From contig NZ_WOFH01000003.1 of the NCBI RefSeq assembly GCF_009733595.1, positions 248,001 to 312,000 on the forward strand: a stretch of DNA of 64,000 nt, given 5' to 3'. The notes beneath the pieces were generated by a model. The model had not been told where the DNA came from. It saw only the letters and a program-made list of their open reading frames with translations, and did no database searches. The position numbers and the translations under genes are program-made. This document shows positions 29,901 through 42,690 of the stretch, piece by piece. Source of the DNA: Actinomadura litoris (GTDB lineage Bacteria > Actinomycetota > Actinomycetes > Streptosporangiales > Streptosporangiaceae). How positions within the stretch are numbered: the stretch's first letter is position 1; each line of letters opens with the position of its first letter.

Positions 29901-32346
29901 CGACATCGACGGACGGGACGACTCCCGCGCCGTCCTCCTCGACGCCGCGGCCTCGGGCGAACCGCAGACAGCGCTCCGCGAAGGCGCGGTTCACGCCGCG
30001 CGGCTCGCCCGCTACACCGGCGCCGGAGCGCTCACGGTCCCCGAGGACGCGGAGACGTGGAAGCTCGCCCTGCGCGGCGGCGGCACGCTGGACGGGCTGT
30101 CGCTCGACCCGGCCCCCGAAGCGCTGCGGGAGCTCGAACCGGGCGAGGTGCGGATCGCGCTGCGCGCGGCCGGGCTGAACTTCCGGGACGTGCTGGTCGC
30201 GCTGGACATGGTCCCCGAGGACGGACGGCCCACCGCCGGTGAGGGCGCCGGAGTCGTCCTGGAGGTCGCCCCGGACGTGCGGGGCCTGCGCCCCGGAGAC
30301 CGCGTGATGGGTCTGCTGGAGGGCGGCGTCGGCCCGGTCACCGTGACGGACCGGCGGATGGTCGCGCCGATGCCGCCGGGCTGGTCGTTCGCGCAGGCCG
30401 CGTCCGTCCCGGTGATCTTCATGACGGCCTTCTACGGGCTGCGCGACCTCGCCGACGTCCAGGCCGGGGAGTCGCTGCTGCTGCACGCCGCGACCGGCGG
30501 TGTGGGCATGGCGACGCTGCAACTGGCCCGGCACTGGGGTTTGGAGGTGTTCGGGACGGCGAGCGCCGCGAAGCAGCACGTCCTGCGCTCGTGGGGGCTG
30601 GACGAGGACCACATCGCCTCGTCCCGCGACCTGGCGTTCGAGGAGCACTTCCGCAAGGCAGTGGGCGGCCGGGGCATCGACGTCGTCCTGAACTCGCTGG
30701 CGAAGGAGTTCGTGGACGCGTCGCTGCGCCTGCAACGTCCCGGCGGACGGTTCCTGGAGATGGGCAAGACCGACAAGCGCGACCCGGCGGCGGTCGCCGA
30801 GGCGTACGAGGGCGTGGCCTACCGGGTCTACGACCTGCTCGACGCGGGCCCCGACCGCATCCAGGAGATGCTGCTGGAGCTGGGCGGGCTGTTCACCGAC
30901 GGCGCGCTGGAGCCGCCGCCGATCACCGCGTGGGACATCCGCCGCACGCCCGACGCCATCCGGTTCCTCAGCCAGGCGCGGCACATCGGCAAGCTCGTCC
31001 TGACCCTGCCGTCCGAGCCGAAGAGCGACGGCACGGTGCTGATCACCGGCGGTCTGGGCGTGCTCGGCCGGACGGTCGCGCGCCATCTGGTGACCGAGCG
31101 GGGCGCCCGGCGGCTCCTCCTCACCAGCCGCCGGGGCCCGGCCACCGAAGGCGCCGCCCAACTCCACAAAGAACTGACCGAACTGGGCGCCCACGTCACC
31201 ATCGCCGCCTGCGACACCGCAGACCGCGAACAACTCGCCACCCTCCTCAACCACATCCCCGACCAGCACCCCCTCACCACCGTCATCCACGCCGCCGGCG
31301 TCCTCGACGACGGCGTCCTCTCCCAACTCACCCCCGAACGCCTCGACACCGTCCTGAAGCCCAAGGTGGACGCCGCGTGGCATCTGCATGAGCTGACGGC
31401 AGGTTCGGAACTGGCGGAGTTCGTGATGTTCTCTTCCGCCGCCGGGACGCTGGGCGCGGCCGGGCAGGCGAACTACGCGGCGGCGAACGCGTTCCTCGAC
31501 GCGCTCGCGCGGCACCGCGTCTCGCGGGGCCTTCCGGCGACGTCGCTGGGCTGGGGCCTGTGGGCGCGGGCCAGCGGCATGACCGGGCACATGGACGGCA
31601 CCGACCTGTCGCGGCTCGGCCGGACCGGCGTCGGCGCGCTGTCCGACGAAGAGGGCCTGGCGCTGCTGGACGAGGCGGCCCGCGCGGCCGACCCCGTCCT
31701 CGTGCCGGTGAAGCTCGACCTCGCCGCGCTGCGGGCGCAGGAGGAGATCCCGCACCTGCTCCGCGGCCTGGTCCGCGCGCCCGTCCGGCGGGCCCAGGCG
31801 GGCGCGGCACGGGCCACGGCCGGAACGTCCCTGGAGGACCGCCTCGCGAAGCTCCCGCCGGACGAGCGGTACACCGTCCTGCTGGACCTGGTGTGCGGGC
31901 AGGCGGCGGCGGTCCTCGGGCACGGCGTCGCCGACGGCGTGGACGCGCGGCGCGCCTTCAAGGAGCTGGGCTTCGACTCGCTCACCGCCGTCGAGCTGCG
32001 CAACCGGCTCGGCTCGGCGACCGGGCTGCGGCTGCCGTCCACGCTCGTCTTCGACCATCCGACGCCCGGCGAGCTGGCCCGGCACCTCCAGGCCGCGTTC
32101 GCGCCGCAGGACGCCGACCCGGCGCGGGCGCTGCTGGCCGACCTCGAACGGATCGAGGCGGCGTGGTCGGGGCCGGTCGACGACGACTCCCGCTCGAAGG
32201 TCGTCGCGCGGCTGGAGACGCTGCTCTGGAAGTGGAACGGCGCTGACGCGGCGCCCGGCGCCGGGCCGGAGGAGGCGGACGGCCTCGGCGCGGCGACCGA
32301 CGAGGAACTCTTCGACGCACTCGACAACGAACTCGGCATCTCCTGA
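20917..32346 (+). CDS. Type I modular PKS, two modules: KS-AT-DH-KR-ACP and KS-AT-DH-ER-KR-ACP
   Basis: 3809 aa. A coiled docking segment (1-35) is followed by module I: KS (C206), AT with GHSIGE (S657) and HAFH near 755 (malonyl), DH with intact HxxxGxxxxP (H957), YGPAF and [12 protein letters not shown] (about 1380-1545, VED, YAAAN) and ACP S1676. Module II: KS (C1905), AT with GHSQGE (S2343) and YASH (methylmalonyl), DH (H2643, Pro to Ala in HxxxGxxxxP), a full ER (about 3060-3365, with NFRDVL and the HAATGGVG nucleotide loop), KR (about 3372-3545, LDD, YAAAN) and ACP S3688. A C-terminal docking tail ends with [13 protein letters not shown]. Module I should make a plain double bond and module II a fully reduced methyl-branched unit. 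The module-I KR is almost identical at DNA level to the KR in the next gene. Confidence 0.97.
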   Translation: MANEEKLRDYLKRVTADLHQTRGRLAELEAARREPIAVVGMACRYPGGVSSPEDLWRLVDGGRDAVSPFPSDRGWDLERLYDPDASRPGTCYARDGGFLHDADLFDAPFFAMSPREALATDPQQRLLLELAWEALERAGLDPAGLRGSGTGVFAGVMYGDYASRLHTVPEGLDGHVVNGSAGSVASGRVSYLFGFEGPAVTVDTACSSSLVALHLAAQALRNGECSLALAGGVSVMATPGTFVEFARQRGLSRDGRCKAFAASADGTGLGEGAGLVLLERLSDARRHGHPVLAVLRGSAVNQDGHSSQLTAPNGPSQERVIRAALASAGLGPADIDAVEAHGTGTRLGDPIEAQALLAVYGRARPAGHPLWLGSVKSNIGHAQAAAGVAGVIKMVMALRNGVLPRTLHVDAPSPHVDWSAGAVSLLTESRPWDAGDRVRRAGVSSFGISGTNAHVLLEEAPAESAGEPQPAGAAAPVTGWVLSAKSETALRGQARRLLDHAGLRTASVADVGLSLATTRSRFEHRAAVVGADASGLLRGLEALAAGESAPGLVRGTAAPGGLAFLFGGQGGQRPGMGRELYAGFPVFAAAIDEIRAALDPHLPRPLLSVLFAEPGSEEAGPLDQTVFAQAGLFAVEVALYRLVREFLPAPDHVLGHSIGELAAAHVAGVFSLEDACALVAARGRLMQAARSDGAMVAVRASEDEVRDVLDGRAGIAAVNGPAAVVISGDADAVEEAAAHFAGLGRKTRRLRVSHAFHSAHMDSALEEFGEVAAGLTYRRPSIPVVSNLTGEIATDELTDPGYWVRHVREPVRFLDGVRALEAAGTGCFLELGPDAVLTAMAHECRTGDAPAALAATLRHDRPEPETLVAAVAAAHAHGTPADWTPLFAGARRVDLPTYAFDHRPYWLDAPEAAGDATGLGQAAAGHPLLAAVVDLADGAAVSTGRLSVRTHPWLADHSVGGAVLLPGTALAELALHAADHAGCDTLGELVLEAPLVLPDGASPRLRVETSASREIVIRSSLDGETWTTHATGQLVASSETPATEAQTAWPPVGAEPIPLDGRYDELAALGYEYGPAFRGVRAAWRDGDDICAEVALPADQSDAAGHFGVHPALLDAALHAFALATPAGDTLRLPFSFGGARLLATGATSLRVRLTPKGDGALGLVATDPAGSPVVAIDTVSVRPAPASVEAAPAGRDGLLEVVWNTVPGSRPSEVDGVVVLGSDLAGLPSLPDLAALAEAVDGGAVAPRIVLVPRSSEGDDPVAAAHAAARDVLDLARRWSDDDRFASARLVLVTSGAVAVLPDEGVRDLATAPAWGLWRSAESENPGRFGLLDSDGGDLLAALQTLLDGETQVAVRDGEVLVPRLSRTTAGTGGSWGDGTVLITGGTGVLGGVVARHLVVEHGVRDLMLMSRRGGAGALRDELVGLGAEVSVVACDVADRDALAGALSGVRVTAVVHAAGVVEDATIASLSGGALDAVLRAKVDAAWNLHELMRDVSVFVLFSSLAGLAGSAGQANYAAANAFLDALASRRRAEGLPGTSIAWGLWDTESGITGTLTGSDRQRMSRAGVLPMSDGHALALLDGALAADSALLAAARLDTAALRSQAEAGALPALLSGLVRVRRRAAAADAASAAPLTEPHQIEELVATNAAAVLGHAETDAVPLDRAFRDLGFDSLMGIELRNRLNTATGLRLPATAVFDHPNASALARHILAQFSGTTTAVTARATVAQDEPIAIVGMACRYPGEVTSPEELWRLVAEGRDAVSGFPENRGWDVESLYDPDPEHTGTSYVREGGFLHNADLFDADLFGISPREALAVDPQQRMLLETAWEVFERSGIDPTTLRGSDTGVFASVMYNDYASRFPTPPPELEGYLGMGSTASVASGRVAYTFGLEGPAITVDTACSSSLVAMHLAVQALRNGECGLALAGGATVMASPNTFIEFSRQRGLSVDGRCKAFAASADGTGWGEGVGLVLLERLSDAKRLGHRVLAVVRGSAVNQDGASNGLTAPNGPSQERVITQALANAGLTGGDVDVVEAHGTGTALGDPIEAQALLATYGRGRSAGRPLWLGSVKSNIGHTQAAAGVAGVIKMVGAIRAGILPQTLHVDEPSPHIDWSAGAVSLLTESQPWDKDQPRRAAVSSFGISGTNAHIILEQAPEEPATEPAESSGPVPWLISAKTEPALRAQADRLTSVTDDVAGVATALATNRATLDHRAVIVAETHDQFQEGLRALAIGAEAPHLVQGRAGTPGKTVLVFPGQGWQWQGMAATLLDESPVFTESIKRCAEALDPFIDWSLEEVLREGTGFERVDVLQPTLWAVMVSLAELWKSAGVTPDAVIGHSQGEIAAAHIAGALTLNDSAKVVALRSRALTALSGSGAMASLSLSAEQTQQRIAAHDGVEIAVFNGPLATVISGDPDAIETIVGACKDEGLNARVLPVDYASHCAHTERIREQILTDLADITPQPPRIPFYSTLTGRRLDTEHLDGRYWYNNLRNPVRFQPAIQQLLNDGHETFIEASAHPVLTTPISDIDEDTLVTGTLKRDEGGLDRFLTSAAHLHVHGTTIDWTPFLPKDAAPVDLPTYPFQHQSYWLNPPQPAADAPHLGLQSAEHPLLATATELPDGTTLYTGAISTHTHPWLTDHAVTGTPLLAGTAFLDLALHTHPTVQELILNAPLTLDESLTHIQVVLSPEKEITIRSRKGDGEWIQHASGSVGEADPGNDAYDGRIPDTAKPIDLDGMYERLADQGYEYGPLFQGLQAAWHEGEDTLYAEVDLPPDTDTEGFAVHPALLDSALHAMAFFGETDAVRLPFSWTGVRLEAVGATALRARLARESGDRVTLALADPAGMPVATVEALTVRPLETQRPSIRDSLFALDWPAVTVAPSDGRRYSVLGTGLEELFPHQDAHQDLKSLTDPELVFVSGTGTDVRDATGRTLALLQEWLTDDRLTGSRLVIVTRGAVATRPGEAVHDLAGAAVWGLVRSAQTENPDRFVLLDIDGRDDSRAVLLDAAASGEPQTALREGAVHAARLARYTGAGALTVPEDAETWKLALRGGGTLDGLSLDPAPEALRELEPGEVRIALRAAGLNFRDVLVALDMVPEDGRPTAGEGAGVVLEVAPDVRGLRPGDRVMGLLEGGVGPVTVTDRRMVAPMPPGWSFAQAASVPVIFMTAFYGLRDLADVQAGESLLLHAATGGVGMATLQLARHWGLEVFGTASAAKQHVLRSWGLDEDHIASSRDLAFEEHFRKAVGGRGIDVVLNSLAKEFVDASLRLQRPGGRFLEMGKTDKRDPAAVAEAYEGVAYRVYDLLDAGPDRIQEMLLELGGLFTDGALEPPPITAWDIRRTPDAIRFLSQARHIGKLVLTLPSEPKSDGTVLITGGLGVLGRTVARHLVTERGARRLLLTSRRGPATEGAAQLHKELTELGAHVTIAACDTADREQLATLLNHIPDQHPLTTVIHAAGVLDDGVLSQLTPERLDTVLKPKVDAAWHLHELTAGSELAEFVMFSSAAGTLGAAGQANYAAANAFLDALARHRVSRGLPATSLGWGLWARASGMTGHMDGTDLSRLGRTGVGALSDEEGLALLDEAARAADPVLVPVKLDLAALRAQEEIPHLLRGLVRAPVRRAQAGAARATAGTSLEDRLAKLPPDERYTVLLDLVCGQAAAVLGHGVADGVDARRAFKELGFDSLTAVELRNRLGSATGLRLPSTLVFDHPTPGELARHLQAAFAPQDADPARALLADLERIEAAWSGPVDDDSRSKVVARLETLLWKWNGADAAPGAGPEEADGLGAATDEELFDALDNELGIS
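25054..25559 (+). repeat. 506-bp KR-coding repeat, copy 1
   Basis: This stretch inside the first KR is the same, base for base by eye, as 36321-36826 except one position (T 25458 versus G 36725). Unlike its flanks it uses many G/T-ending codons (gtt, ggt, ttg, cgt, gat). Both copies are in frame and on the same strand, 11,267 bp apart, so they look like a recent gene conversion or shared-domain duplication. Confidence 0.95.
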
Positions 32347-32378
32347 AACCGCACGCGCTCTCCGAGGTGGACGCTTCC

Positions 32379-35300
32379 ATGGCGAACGAAGACAGGCTCC
32401 GGGATTACCTCAAGCGGGCCACGACGGACCTGCGGGCCGTCCGCAGGCGGCTGCGCGAGGTCGAGGAGAAGGACCGGCAGCCGATCGCCATCGTCGGCGC
32501 GGGCTGCCGGTATCCAGGCGGGGTCGACTCGCCGGAGGCGCTGTGGCGCCTGGTCGCCGGGGCGGGCGACGCGATCGGCCCGTTCCCCCGCGACCGCGGC
32601 TGGGACCTCGCCGGCGTGTACGACCCGGACCCGGAGACGCCCGGCACCACCTACGTCACCGAGGGCGGGTTCCTGCCCGCCGGGGACTTCGACGCCGAGT
32701 TCTTCGGGCTGAGCCCGCGTGAGGCGACCGCGATGGACCCGCAGCAGCGGATCCTGCTGGAGGTCGCGTGGGAGGCCGTCGAGCGCGCCGGGGTCGACGC
32801 GACCCGGCTGCGCGGCAGCCGGACGGGCGTGTTCGTCGGCGCGATCGCGCAGGACTACGCGCCGCCGCGCGTCCCCGCCGAGTACGGCGGGCAGATGCTG
32901 ACGGGCACCACGACCAGCGTCGCGTCCGGCCGGATCGCCTACACGTTCGGGTTCGAGGGCCCGGCGGTGACGATCGACACGGCCTGCTCGTCGTCGCTGG
33001 TAGCCGTGCACCTGGCGGTCCAGGCGCTGCGCCGCGGCGAGTGCGGGCTGGCGCTCGCGGGCGGGGTGACGGTGCTGCCGTCGCCGGGCCTGTTCGTGGA
33101 GTTCGCCCGGCAGCGCGGCCTTTCGGTGGACGGCCGGTGCAAGGCGTTCGCGGGCGGCGCCGACGGCACGGGCTTCGGCGAGGGCGCGGGCGTCCTGCTG
33201 CTGGAGCGCCTGTCGGACGCGCAGCGCAACGACCGCACCATCCTGGGCGTGATCCGGGGCTCGGCGGTCAACCAGGACGGCGCGTCCAACGGCCTCACCG
33301 CGCCCAGCGGACCGGCGCAGGAGCGGGTCGTGCTCCGCGCGCTCGCCGACGCCCACCTGGAGCCGTCCGACGTGGACGTGGTCGAGGGCCACGGCACCGG
33401 CACGACGCTCGGCGACCCGATCGAGGCGCGGGCCCTGCTCGCGACCTACGGGCAGGGCCGTCCCGAGGGGCGCCCGCTGTGGCTGGGGTCGATCAAGTCG
33501 AACATCGGCCACACCCAGGCCGCCGCCGGGGTCGCCGGCATCATCAAGATGGTCGGCGCGATGCGGCACGGCGTCCTGCCGCGGACGCTGCACGTGGACG
33601 AGCCGTCCCCGCATGTCGACTGGTCGTCGGGCGGGGTGTCGGTGCTGGCCGAGTCCCGGCCGTGGGAGGCGGGGGAGCGCCCGCGCCGCGCCGGGGTGTC
33701 CTCGTTCGGGATCAGCGGCACCAACGCCCACGTCATCCTGGAGGAGCCCCCGGCTCCCGAGGCCGCCGACCCCGTCGCGGACGGCGACCCCGCCCCGGTG
33801 CCGCTGCTGGTCACCGGCCGCACGCGGGACGCGGTCCGCGCGCAGGCGGCCCGGCTCCGCGAGCACCTGTCCGGGGCCGGTGACGTGCCGCTGGGCGAGG
33901 TCGCGGCGGCGCTCGCGACGACCCGGACCGCGTTCGAGCACCGCGCCGTCGTCCTCGCCGACGACCTCGCGTCCGGGCTGGAGGGGCTGGCCGCCCTCGC
34001 GTCGGACGAGCCGTCCCCCCGCGTGGTCGAGGGCGCCCTCACCCCCGGACGCGTCGCCTACCTCTTCACCGGGCAGGGCAGCCAGCGGCCCGGCATGGGA
34101 CGCGAACTCCACGCGGCCGATCCCGTGTTCGCCCGCGCGCTGGACGAGGTGTGCGAGCACCTCGACCCGCACCTCGACCGCCCCCTCCGCGACGTCCTGT
34201 TCGCGGACCCGGGTAGCGGCGCCGCCGCCCTGCTCGACCAGACCCTCTACACGCAGGCGTCCCTGTTCGCCGTGGAGACCGCGCTGTTCCGGCTCCTCGA
34301 ACACCGGGGCCTGCGCCCCGGCCTGCTCATGGGCCACTCGATCGGCGAGCTGACCGCCGCGCACGTCGCCGGGGTGTGGACGCTGGAGGACGCGGCCGCG
34401 CTCGTCGCCGCCCGCGGACGGCTCATGCGGGACGCGCGGACCGACGGCGCGATGATCGCTGTCCAGGCCGCCGAGGACGAGGTCGCCCCGCTGCTGGCGG
34501 GCCACGAGGACACCGTGGCGATCGCCGCGATCAACGGGCCCGCCTCGGTCGTGCTGTCGGGGGACGCGGAGCCGGTCGCCGAGGTCGCCGCCCGGGTCTC
34601 CGCCCTCGGCCGCAAGACCAAGCGGCTCCGCGTCGGCCACGCCTTCCACTCCCCGCACATGGACGAGGCGGCGGCCCGGTTCCTGGAGGTCGCGCGCGGC
34701 GTCGCCTTCCACGCGCCCGCCGTCCCGATCGTGTCGAACGTGACCGGCCGCCTCGCCGACCCCGAGCAGGTGCGCGACCCCGGCTACTGGGCGGGGCATC
34801 TGCGCGCGCCCGTCCGGTTCCTGGACGGCGTCCGCACCCTGCACCGCGAGGGGACCGCCGCCTATGTGGAGGTCGGGCCGGACGACACGCTCACGGCCCT
34901 CGTCCACGAATGCCTGGCGGGCTCAGACCCGGTCGGCGCGTCGTTCGCCCGGGGCGACGCGCCGACCGCCGTACCGACGCTGCGCGAGGACCGGCCCGAG
35001 CCGCTCACGGCCGCCGCCGCCCTCGCGCAGGTCCGGACGGTGACCGACGCCGTCGACCCCGGCGCGCTCCACCCGGCGGCCCCGCACGTCGACCTGCCGA
35101 CCTACGCCTTCCAGCGCCGTCACTACTGGCTGCGCCCCGAGCCCGGCGCGGACCTCGCGTCCTCCGAGCTGGACGGCGCCCCGCACCCGCTGCTCGCCGC
35201 CGCCCTCACCCTCGCCGACGGCGAGGGGACGGTCTTCCTCGGCCGCTTCACCGTCCAGGACCACCCGTGGCTCGACGGCCATCACGCGGGGGGACGGCCG

Positions 35301-38300
35301 GTGCTGCCGGGCGCGGCGCTGGCCGACATCGTCCTCGGCGTCGCGGACGGCGACCTCGTCGACTCCCTCACGATCGACCCGCTCCTCGTCCTGCCGACCG
35401 AGGGAGTCGTGCAGCTCCAGGTGAGCGTGGGCGCGGCAGGGGAGGACGGCGCCCGTTCCGTGACCGTCCACGGCCGGACCGACGACGACTCCGCGTGGAC
35501 ACGGCTGGCGGCTGGGCAGATCCGCCCGGCCGGGCCCGGGCCGGTGGCTCCCGCCGGCAGGCAGGAGGTCTCAGGCGAACTCGCCCTGGACTCCGAGATC
35601 GATCCCTCGGGATATGGCGTCCATCCTGTGCTGCTGGAGTCGGCGCTTCAGTTGCTCGCCTCCGACCGCGAGCCGCAGCGGCTCACCGCGATCGAGGGGT
35701 TCCAGGTCCACGCGTCGGACGCGTCGGCGGTCAGCGCGCGTCTCGTCCCGGCGGGCGGCGACGCCTTCGCGCTCACGCTGACCGACCCGTCCGGCGGCCT
35801 CGTCGCCACCGCTCGGACGGTGCGGACCGAACCCCTCCAGACCGCCGAGCCGTCCCGCGCGGGCGAGCTGCTGCCCGTCGAATGGGTACCGGTCGGCGAC
35901 GCGCTCGGCCAGGAGGACGCGCCGCCGTTCGTGGTCCATGCCGTGCCGCCGTCGGACGGCGACGCGGCCGCCCACGCCCACACCGTCGCCCGTGACGTGC
36001 TGCGGGCCGTCCGGGACTGGCTGTCCCGGACGGACGCCCAGGACTCCCGGCTGGTCGTGCTGACACGCGGCGCGATGGCCGTCGCCGGCACCGAGCCCGG
36101 CGACCCGGGCGCGGCGGCCGTGTGGGGGCTCGTCCGCAGCGCCCAGACGGAGAATCCCGGTCAGTTCGTCCTCTTCGACGCCGACGACGCCCTCACCGAC
36201 GAGCGCATCGGTGCCGCGCTGGCCACCGGGGAACCCCAGATCGCCCTCCGGGAGGGAGAGTTCCTCGTCCCGCGCCTCGCTCGCGCCGCCGCTGAGGGCG
36301 TGGGTGGTTCGTGGGGTGATGGGACGGTTCTGATCACGGGTGGTACGGGTGTGCTGGGTGGTGTGGTGGCGCGGCATCTGGTGGTGGAGCACGGTGTCCG
36401 CGATCTGATGTTGATGAGTCGTCGTGGGGGTGCTGGGGCTCTGCGGGATGAGTTGGTGGGGCTTGGGGCTGAGGTGTCGGTGGTGGCGTGTGATGTCGCT
36501 GACCGTGATGCTTTGGCTGGGGCCTTGTCTGGTGTGCGGGTCACTGCCGTGGTTCATGCGGCCGGGGTGGTGGAGGATGCGACGATCGCTTCGCTGTCGG
36601 GTGGGGCGTTGGATGCGGTGTTGCGGGCGAAGGTGGATGCGGCGTGGAATCTGCATGAGTTGATGCGGGATGTGTCGGTGTTTGTGTTGTTCTCTTCTCT
36701 TGCTGGGTTGGCGGGGAGTGCGGGGCAGGCGAATTACGCGGCGGCGAATGCGTTTTTGGACGCGTTGGCGAGCCGTCGCCGTGCGGAGGGGCTGCCGGGG
36801 ACGAGCATCGCCTGGGGACTCTGGGAAAGCGGCATGGCCGGATCGCTCGACCAAGCCGAACTCGCCCGCATCCGCCGCACCGGCGTCGCGCCCCTCACCC
36901 CCGACCAGGGCCTCGCCCTGCTCGACGCGGCCCTCGCCGTCCCCGATCACGCGGTCATCGCCGCCGCCCGCCTCAACCCGAAGGCGCTGCGGGCCCAGGC
37001 CGAGTCAGGGATGCTGCCCAGCGTTTTCGGCGGGCTCGTCCCGGCGCCCAGGCGCCGGGCCGCCGCGTCCGGGCGCGACCTCCCGCTCGCCGACCTGCCG
37101 CCGCGCGAACGCGACCGGGAAGTGCTGAACCTCGTCCGCGCCGAGGTCGGCCGGGCCCTCGGCTTCGCCGCGTCCGACACGCCCGCGACCGACCGGGCCT
37201 TCAAGGACCTCGGTTTCACCTCGCTAACCGCGCTGCAACTGCGGAACCGGCTGAGCGCGGTAACGGGCCTGCGGCTGCCCGCGTCGCTGGTGTTCGACCA
37301 TCCGACGCCCGAGGCGGTCGCGGCCTACCTGGTGGGTGAACTGTCGGGTGCCTCCTCGTCCTCGGAAGCGGTCGTCGCCGCTGCTGTCATGGACGAGCCG
37401 GTGGCGATCGTCGGAATGGCTTGCCGGTATCCCGGTGGTGCCTCGTCACCCGAAGAACTGTGGCGAATGGTGGCCGAAGGGCGCGACGCCGTATCCGATT
37501 TCCCGATGAACCGTGGCTGGGACGTCGAGGCGCTGTACGACCCGGACCCCGACCACGTCGGCACCTCTTATGCGCGGCGCGGTTCATTCCTGCATGACGC
37601 CGACGGGTTCGACGCGGCGTTCTTCGGGATATCGCCGCGTGAGGCCACCGCGATGGACCCGCAGCAGCGACTGCTGCTGGAGACGGCCTGGGAGGTGTTC
37701 GAGCGGTCCGGCATCGACCCGAACGCGCTGCGCGGCTCCAGCACCGGGGTCTTCGCCGGAGTCACGGCGGGCGACTATGCCGCGCGCGCCGGTGCCGTCC
37801 CCGAGGGACTCGAAGGGCACATGGCCGTCGGCAACACGACGAGCGTCGCGTCCGGTCGGATCGCCTATTCGTTCGGTTTGGAGGGCCCGGCGATCACGGT
37901 GGACACCGCCTGCTCCTCTTCGCTGGTCGCCATGCATCTGGCGGTCCAGTCGCTGCGGAACGGCGAATGCACGATGGCCCTGGCGGGCGGCGCCACGATC
38001 ATCGCGGGCCCGACCCATTTCGTGGAGTTCTCGCGGCAGCGGGCCTTGTCGGTGGACGGCCGCTGCAAGGCGTTCGCGGCCTCCGCCGACGGGACGGGCT
38101 GGGGCGAGGGCGTCGGGCTGTTGCTCTTGGAACGCCTTTCGGACGCCCGACGCAACGGGCATCGGGTGTTGGCGGTGGTGCGTGGTTCGGCGGTCAACCA
38201 GGACGGTGCGTCGAACGGCCTGACCGCGCCCAACGGCCCCTCGCAGGAGCGCGTGATCACGCAGGCTCTTGCTAATGCGGGTTTGACCGGTGGTGATGTG

Positions 38301-41300
38301 GACGTGGTGGAGGCGCATGGGACGGGTACGGCGTTGGGTGACCCGATCGAGGCGCAGGCGTTGTTGGCGACCTATGGGCGGGGGCGTTCGGAGGGTCGTC
38401 CGTTGTGGTTGGGGTCGGTGAAGTCCAACATCGGGCACACCCAGGCCGCCGCCGGAGTCGCAGGCGTCATCAAGATGGTCGGCGCGATGCGTGCGGGTGT
38501 CCTTCCCCAGACGTTGCACGTGGACCAGCCGTCCCCGCACGTCGACTGGTCCGCCGGTGCGGTGTCACTGCTCACCGAACCCCAGCCCTGGGACAAGGAC
38601 GGGCTGCGCCGCGCTGCGGTGTCCTCGTTCGGGATCAGCGGCACCAACGCCCACATCATCCTCGAACAAGCCCCAGAAGAACCGGCGACGGAGCCGGCGG
38701 AGTCGTCGGGACCGGTGCCATGGCTGATCTCGGCGAAAACCGAACCCGCCCTGCGCGCCCAGGCCGACCGGCTCACGAGCGTGACCGATGACGTGGCGGG
38801 CGTGGCGACCGCCCTGGCGAACACCCGTGCGACTCTCGATCACCGCGCTGTCATCGTCGCCGAGACTCACGACCAGTTCCAGGAAGCCCTGCGGGCCCTG
38901 GCCATCGGCGCCGAGGCACCCCACCTGGTCCAAGGCCGCGCCGGTACCCCCGGCAAGACGGTGCTGGTGTTCCCCGGGCAGGGCTGGCAGTGGCAGGGAA
39001 TGGCCGCCACGCTCCTGGACGAGTCGCCGGTCTTCGCCGACGCCATCAAGCGCTGCGCCGATGCCTTGAACCCCTTCATCGACTGGTCGCTCGAAGAAGT
39101 CCTGCGCGAGGGAACCGGATTCGAGCGGGTGGACGTCCTGCAACCCACGCTGTGGGCCGTCATGGTGTCCCTGGCCGAACTGTGGAAGTCGGCCGGTGTG
39201 ACCCCGGACGCGGTCATCGGGCACTCCCAAGGCGAGATCGCCGCCGCACACATCGCCGGAGCCCTCACCCTCCACGACTCGGCCAAAGTCGTCGCACTGC
39301 GCAGCCAGGCACTCACCGCCCTCTCCGGCACCGGCGCGATGGCGTCCTTGCCGCTTCCGCACGAGGAAGCACAGAACCGTATCGCCGCCCATGACGGTGT
39401 GGAGATCGCGGCATTCAACGGCCCCTCGGCCACCGTCATCTCCGGCGACCCGGACGCGATAAGCGCGATCGTCAAAGGCTGCGAGGCCGAGGGAATCAAG
39501 GCGCGTGTCCTCCCCGTGGACTACGCCTCCCACTGCGCCCACACCGAACGCATCCGCGACCAGATCCTCACCGACCTGATCGACCTCTCGCCACAAACCC
39601 CGCACATCCCCTTCTACTCCACCCTCACCGGAACACGCCTCGACACCGAACAACTTGACGGCCAGTACTGGTACAACAACCTCCGCAACCCCGTCCAATT
39701 CCAACCCGCCATCCAACAACTCCTCAACGACGGACACAGCACCTTCGTAGAGGCCAGCGCCCACCCCGTCCTCACCACGCCTATCAGCGACACCGACGTC
39801 AACGGCGAAACCGTCGTTACCGGAACGCTGAGGCGGGACGAAGGCGGCCTCGACCGATTCCTCACCTCCGCCGCACACCTCCACGTCCACGGCACCACCA
39901 TCGACTGGACGCCCTTCCTCCCCAAGGACGCGCCCCCCGCCGACCTCCCCACCTACCCCTTCCAGCACCAGTCGTTCTGGCTGGCGGCGGCGCCGTCCAC
40001 AACGGACGCCCCGCACCTCGGCCTCCAGACCGCCGACCACCCGCTCCTCGCCACCGCCAACGAACTCCCCGACGGGACGACCGTCTACACCGGAGCCGTT
40101 TCCACCACCACCCACCCCTGGCTCACCGATCACACGATCGGCGGCACCGCCCTTCTCGCCGGGACCGCGTTCCTGGACCTCGCGCTCCACACGCACCCCG
40201 CCGTCCACGAACTCACCCTCCACGCGCCCCTCCCGCTGGACGAAAGCCTCACGCACCTCCAGGTCGTCCTGGGCCCGGACGAGGGCGGGCAACGCGCCAT
40301 CACCATCCGCTCCCGCGCCGACGACGTATGGACGCGACACGCCACAGGCGTGGTCGGCAACGACACAGCCGCACCCCCAGACACCTACGACGGGCAGATC
40401 CCAGAAACCGCGAAGCCCATCGACATCGACGGCATGTACGAGCGCCTCGCCGACCAGGGCTACGAATACGGCCCCCTTTTCCAGGGCCTGAGGTCCGCGC
40501 GGCAGGACGGCGACACCCTCTACGCCGGGATCGAGTTGCCGTCCGGCGCCGACACCCGGGGCTTCGTCCAGCATCCGGCGCTCCTCGACGCGGCGCTGCA
40601 CGCGCTCGCGCTGCGCGGGACGTCCGGCGACGAGGTGCGGTTGCCGTTCGCCTTCTCCGGCGTCGTCGCGCACCGTTCCGCCGTCACGGGCGCGCGGGTG
40701 CGCCTCCGGCCGGCGGACGGCGACGGCACCCCGCTGACCATCAGCGATGACGAAGGCCCGGTGGTCACGATCGGCGCGGTGCACACCCGTCCGATCCCGC
40801 GGGCGCAGTTGGCGGCGCTGGGGTCGGCGCGGCGGCAGCCGTACGCGGTCCGCTGGCACCGGCTCACGGCACCCGCGCCCGCCGGGTCGAGCATGGCGGC
40901 CCTCGGCGGCGGCGACCTGGGCGTCCCGGCCTTCCCGGACCTGGACGCGATCGCCGACGCGGGCGTCCCCGACTTCGTCCTGGTAGACCGGCGGGACGAA
41001 AAGGACGAGGCCCTGTCGGCGGCCGAGAGGACGCTGACGCTGATCCAGCGATGGCTGGCCGACGACCGTTTCGCCGATGCGCGCCTGGTGGTCATCACCC
41101 ACAACGCCATCGACACCGACGCCCCCGACCTCACAGCGGCCCCCCTCTGGGGCCTGGTCCACACGGCGGGCAACGAGCACCCCGGGCGCTTCATGGCGCT
41201 GGACGCCGACCGGCTGGAGCCCGGCACGCTCGCGACGGCGCTCGCGACCGGCAGGCCGCAGGTCGCGATCCGCGGCGGCGAGCTGTTCGCGCCGCGCCTC

Positions 41301-42650
41301 GTCCAGGCGGCACCGGCCGACGGCGGCGACTGGTTCGACCCGGACGGCACGGTCCTCATCACCGGTGGGACGGGCACGCTGGGCATGCTCACGGCGCGCC
41401 ACCTCGTCACCGGCCACGGCGCGCGGCGCCTGCTGCTGGTCAGCCGCACCGGCCCGGACGCCCCCGGCGCGGCCGAACTGCGAGCCGAGCTGGCCGGGCT
41501 CGGCGCCGAGGTCGCCGTGGAGGCGTGCGACGCAGCCGACGCCGACGCGCTCGACAAGGTGACGGCCGCCCACACGATCACCGCCGTCATCCACACCGCG
41601 GGCATCACCCAGGACGCGCCGATCCACGCCCTCACCAGCGGCGACATGCGCGCGACATGGCGCGGCAAGGCGGCGGCGGCCGGGAACCTGCGGCGCCTCG
41701 CCGACGTCCACCCGATCAGGACGCTGGTGCTGTTCTCCTCCTTCGCGGGCATCGCCGGGAACCCGGGCCAGGGCAACTACGCGGCGGCGAACACCTACCT
41801 CGACGCCCTCGCGCGCCACCCCCTCCCGGGCGGCGCCCGTACGGTGTCGATCGCCTGGGGCCTGTGGACGCTGGTCACGACGATGACCGACCACCTCACC
41901 GGCGAGCACCACCGCAGGCTGAGCCGGCACGGCGTCGTCCCGCTCACCCCCGAGGACGGCCTCGGCCTGTTCGACGCGGCGCTCCGCACCCGCGAGCCCG
42001 TCGTGGTCGCGGCGCGGCTCAACCTCCCCGCGCTCCGGGAGCAGGCCGGGCGGGGCGTGCTGTCGCCACTGTTCGAGGGGCTCGTCCCGGCGGCCGCCCG
42101 CGGCGGGGACGCGGCTCCCGGCGAGTCGCTGGCGCGGCGGCTCGCCGGGCTGGACGAGGGCGGGCGGCACGCGCTCGTCCTGGAGACCGTGCGCTCCACG
42201 GCGGCGGCCGTGCTCGGGCACACGACCGGCGCGGTCGAGGCCGACCAGGCGTTCAAGGAGCTCGGCTTCGACTCGCTCACGGCCGTGGAGCTGCGCAACC
42301 GCCTCAACGCCGCGACCGGTCTGCGGCTGCCCGCGACGCTGATCTTCGACCGGCCCACGCCGGCCGCGCTCGCCCGGCACATCCACGACGAGCTGGCGCC
42401 GGACGACACGGGCGCCGCGTCCGCCGCCGAGGACCTCGACCGCCTTGAGGAGCGGCTCGCGGGCCTCTCGGACGACGAGCGGGCCCGGACGGCGATCACC
42501 GCCCGGCTTGAGGCGATGCTGCGCCGCTGGGGGACCGGACCGGCCGAGGAGGCCCCGGCGGAGGAGGAGCGCATCCGCGACGCGTCGACCGCCGAGATCT
42601 TCGACTTCATCGACACCGAACTCGGCCGCAACCTCACCGACCACCACTGA
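32379..42650 (+). CDS. Type I modular PKS, two modules: KS-AT-DH(degenerate)-KR-ACP and KS-AT-DH-KR-ACP
   Basis: 3423 aa from ATG 32379, placed 8 bp after GAGGTGG; a GTG 12 bases upstream is in frame but overlaps that site. Module I: KS (C203), AT with GHSIGE (S654) and HAFH (malonyl). Its DH keeps a His (H968) but has lost the YGPxFxG region and has Glu for the catalytic Asp (E1087 in LLESALQ), so it is probably inactive. KR (about 1315-1485, YAAAN) is active-looking and the ACP is GFTSL (S1615). Module II: KS (C1845), AT with GHSQGE (S2283) and YASH (methylmalonyl), DH (H2585) with YGPLFQG and [12 protein letters not shown] (GGTGTLG, TQD, YAAAN) and ACP S3299. Start and end carry docking segments. 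Module I should leave a hydroxyl; module II should leave a methyl-substituted double bond. Confidence 0.97.
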   Translation: MANEDRLRDYLKRATTDLRAVRRRLREVEEKDRQPIAIVGAGCRYPGGVDSPEALWRLVAGAGDAIGPFPRDRGWDLAGVYDPDPETPGTTYVTEGGFLPAGDFDAEFFGLSPREATAMDPQQRILLEVAWEAVERAGVDATRLRGSRTGVFVGAIAQDYAPPRVPAEYGGQMLTGTTTSVASGRIAYTFGFEGPAVTIDTACSSSLVAVHLAVQALRRGECGLALAGGVTVLPSPGLFVEFARQRGLSVDGRCKAFAGGADGTGFGEGAGVLLLERLSDAQRNDRTILGVIRGSAVNQDGASNGLTAPSGPAQERVVLRALADAHLEPSDVDVVEGHGTGTTLGDPIEARALLATYGQGRPEGRPLWLGSIKSNIGHTQAAAGVAGIIKMVGAMRHGVLPRTLHVDEPSPHVDWSSGGVSVLAESRPWEAGERPRRAGVSSFGISGTNAHVILEEPPAPEAADPVADGDPAPVPLLVTGRTRDAVRAQAARLREHLSGAGDVPLGEVAAALATTRTAFEHRAVVLADDLASGLEGLAALASDEPSPRVVEGALTPGRVAYLFTGQGSQRPGMGRELHAADPVFARALDEVCEHLDPHLDRPLRDVLFADPGSGAAALLDQTLYTQASLFAVETALFRLLEHRGLRPGLLMGHSIGELTAAHVAGVWTLEDAAALVAARGRLMRDARTDGAMIAVQAAEDEVAPLLAGHEDTVAIAAINGPASVVLSGDAEPVAEVAARVSALGRKTKRLRVGHAFHSPHMDEAAARFLEVARGVAFHAPAVPIVSNVTGRLADPEQVRDPGYWAGHLRAPVRFLDGVRTLHREGTAAYVEVGPDDTLTALVHECLAGSDPVGASFARGDAPTAVPTLREDRPEPLTAAAALAQVRTVTDAVDPGALHPAAPHVDLPTYAFQRRHYWLRPEPGADLASSELDGAPHPLLAAALTLADGEGTVFLGRFTVQDHPWLDGHHAGGRPVLPGAALADIVLGVADGDLVDSLTIDPLLVLPTEGVVQLQVSVGAAGEDGARSVTVHGRTDDDSAWTRLAAGQIRPAGPGPVAPAGRQEVSGELALDSEIDPSGYGVHPVLLESALQLLASDREPQRLTAIEGFQVHASDASAVSARLVPAGGDAFALTLTDPSGGLVATARTVRTEPLQTAEPSRAGELLPVEWVPVGDALGQEDAPPFVVHAVPPSDGDAAAHAHTVARDVLRAVRDWLSRTDAQDSRLVVLTRGAMAVAGTEPGDPGAAAVWGLVRSAQTENPGQFVLFDADDALTDERIGAALATGEPQIALREGEFLVPRLARAAAEGVGGSWGDGTVLITGGTGVLGGVVARHLVVEHGVRDLMLMSRRGGAGALRDELVGLGAEVSVVACDVADRDALAGALSGVRVTAVVHAAGVVEDATIASLSGGALDAVLRAKVDAAWNLHELMRDVSVFVLFSSLAGLAGSAGQANYAAANAFLDALASRRRAEGLPGTSIAWGLWESGMAGSLDQAELARIRRTGVAPLTPDQGLALLDAALAVPDHAVIAAARLNPKALRAQAESGMLPSVFGGLVPAPRRRAAASGRDLPLADLPPRERDREVLNLVRAEVGRALGFAASDTPATDRAFKDLGFTSLTALQLRNRLSAVTGLRLPASLVFDHPTPEAVAAYLVGELSGASSSSEAVVAAAVMDEPVAIVGMACRYPGGASSPEELWRMVAEGRDAVSDFPMNRGWDVEALYDPDPDHVGTSYARRGSFLHDADGFDAAFFGISPREATAMDPQQRLLLETAWEVFERSGIDPNALRGSSTGVFAGVTAGDYAARAGAVPEGLEGHMAVGNTTSVASGRIAYSFGLEGPAITVDTACSSSLVAMHLAVQSLRNGECTMALAGGATIIAGPTHFVEFSRQRALSVDGRCKAFAASADGTGWGEGVGLLLLERLSDARRNGHRVLAVVRGSAVNQDGASNGLTAPNGPSQERVITQALANAGLTGGDVDVVEAHGTGTALGDPIEAQALLATYGRGRSEGRPLWLGSVKSNIGHTQAAAGVAGVIKMVGAMRAGVLPQTLHVDQPSPHVDWSAGAVSLLTEPQPWDKDGLRRAAVSSFGISGTNAHIILEQAPEEPATEPAESSGPVPWLISAKTEPALRAQADRLTSVTDDVAGVATALANTRATLDHRAVIVAETHDQFQEALRALAIGAEAPHLVQGRAGTPGKTVLVFPGQGWQWQGMAATLLDESPVFADAIKRCADALNPFIDWSLEEVLREGTGFERVDVLQPTLWAVMVSLAELWKSAGVTPDAVIGHSQGEIAAAHIAGALTLHDSAKVVALRSQALTALSGTGAMASLPLPHEEAQNRIAAHDGVEIAAFNGPSATVISGDPDAISAIVKGCEAEGIKARVLPVDYASHCAHTERIRDQILTDLIDLSPQTPHIPFYSTLTGTRLDTEQLDGQYWYNNLRNPVQFQPAIQQLLNDGHSTFVEASAHPVLTTPISDTDVNGETVVTGTLRRDEGGLDRFLTSAAHLHVHGTTIDWTPFLPKDAPPADLPTYPFQHQSFWLAAAPSTTDAPHLGLQTADHPLLATANELPDGTTVYTGAVSTTTHPWLTDHTIGGTALLAGTAFLDLALHTHPAVHELTLHAPLPLDESLTHLQVVLGPDEGGQRAITIRSRADDVWTRHATGVVGNDTAAPPDTYDGQIPETAKPIDIDGMYERLADQGYEYGPLFQGLRSARQDGDTLYAGIELPSGADTRGFVQHPALLDAALHALALRGTSGDEVRLPFAFSGVVAHRSAVTGARVRLRPADGDGTPLTISDDEGPVVTIGAVHTRPIPRAQLAALGSARRQPYAVRWHRLTAPAPAGSSMAALGGGDLGVPAFPDLDAIADAGVPDFVLVDRRDEKDEALSAAERTLTLIQRWLADDRFADARLVVITHNAIDTDAPDLTAAPLWGLVHTAGNEHPGRFMALDADRLEPGTLATALATGRPQVAIRGGELFAPRLVQAAPADGGDWFDPDGTVLITGGTGTLGMLTARHLVTGHGARRLLLVSRTGPDAPGAAELRAELAGLGAEVAVEACDAADADALDKVTAAHTITAVIHTAGITQDAPIHALTSGDMRATWRGKAAAAGNLRRLADVHPIRTLVLFSSFAGIAGNPGQGNYAAANTYLDALARHPLPGGARTVSIAWGLWTLVTTMTDHLTGEHHRRLSRHGVVPLTPEDGLGLFDAALRTREPVVVAARLNLPALREQAGRGVLSPLFEGLVPAAARGGDAAPGESLARRLAGLDEGGRHALVLETVRSTAAAVLGHTTGAVEADQAFKELGFDSLTAVELRNRLNAATGLRLPATLIFDRPTPAALARHIHDELAPDDTGAASAAEDLDRLEERLAGLSDDERARTAITARLEAMLRRWGTGPAEEAPAEEERIRDASTAEIFDFIDTELGRNLTDHH
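36321..36826 (+). repeat. 506-bp KR-coding repeat, copy 2
   Basis: Partner of 25054-25559, with one visible mismatch. It begins within the KR nucleotide-binding segment and ends just after the SIAWGLW motif, so it covers nearly the whole catalytic KR but not the flanking linkers, which differ freely between the two modules. Confidence 0.95.
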
Positions 42651-42690
42651 CCTGTACCGAGCCAGCCGACGGACGCCGGAGCGAGGACCG

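Noticed and set aside
25054..36826. The 506-bp identical copies as mobile elements
   Set aside because: They lie in frame inside KR domains, with no terminal inverted repeats, target duplications or transposase.
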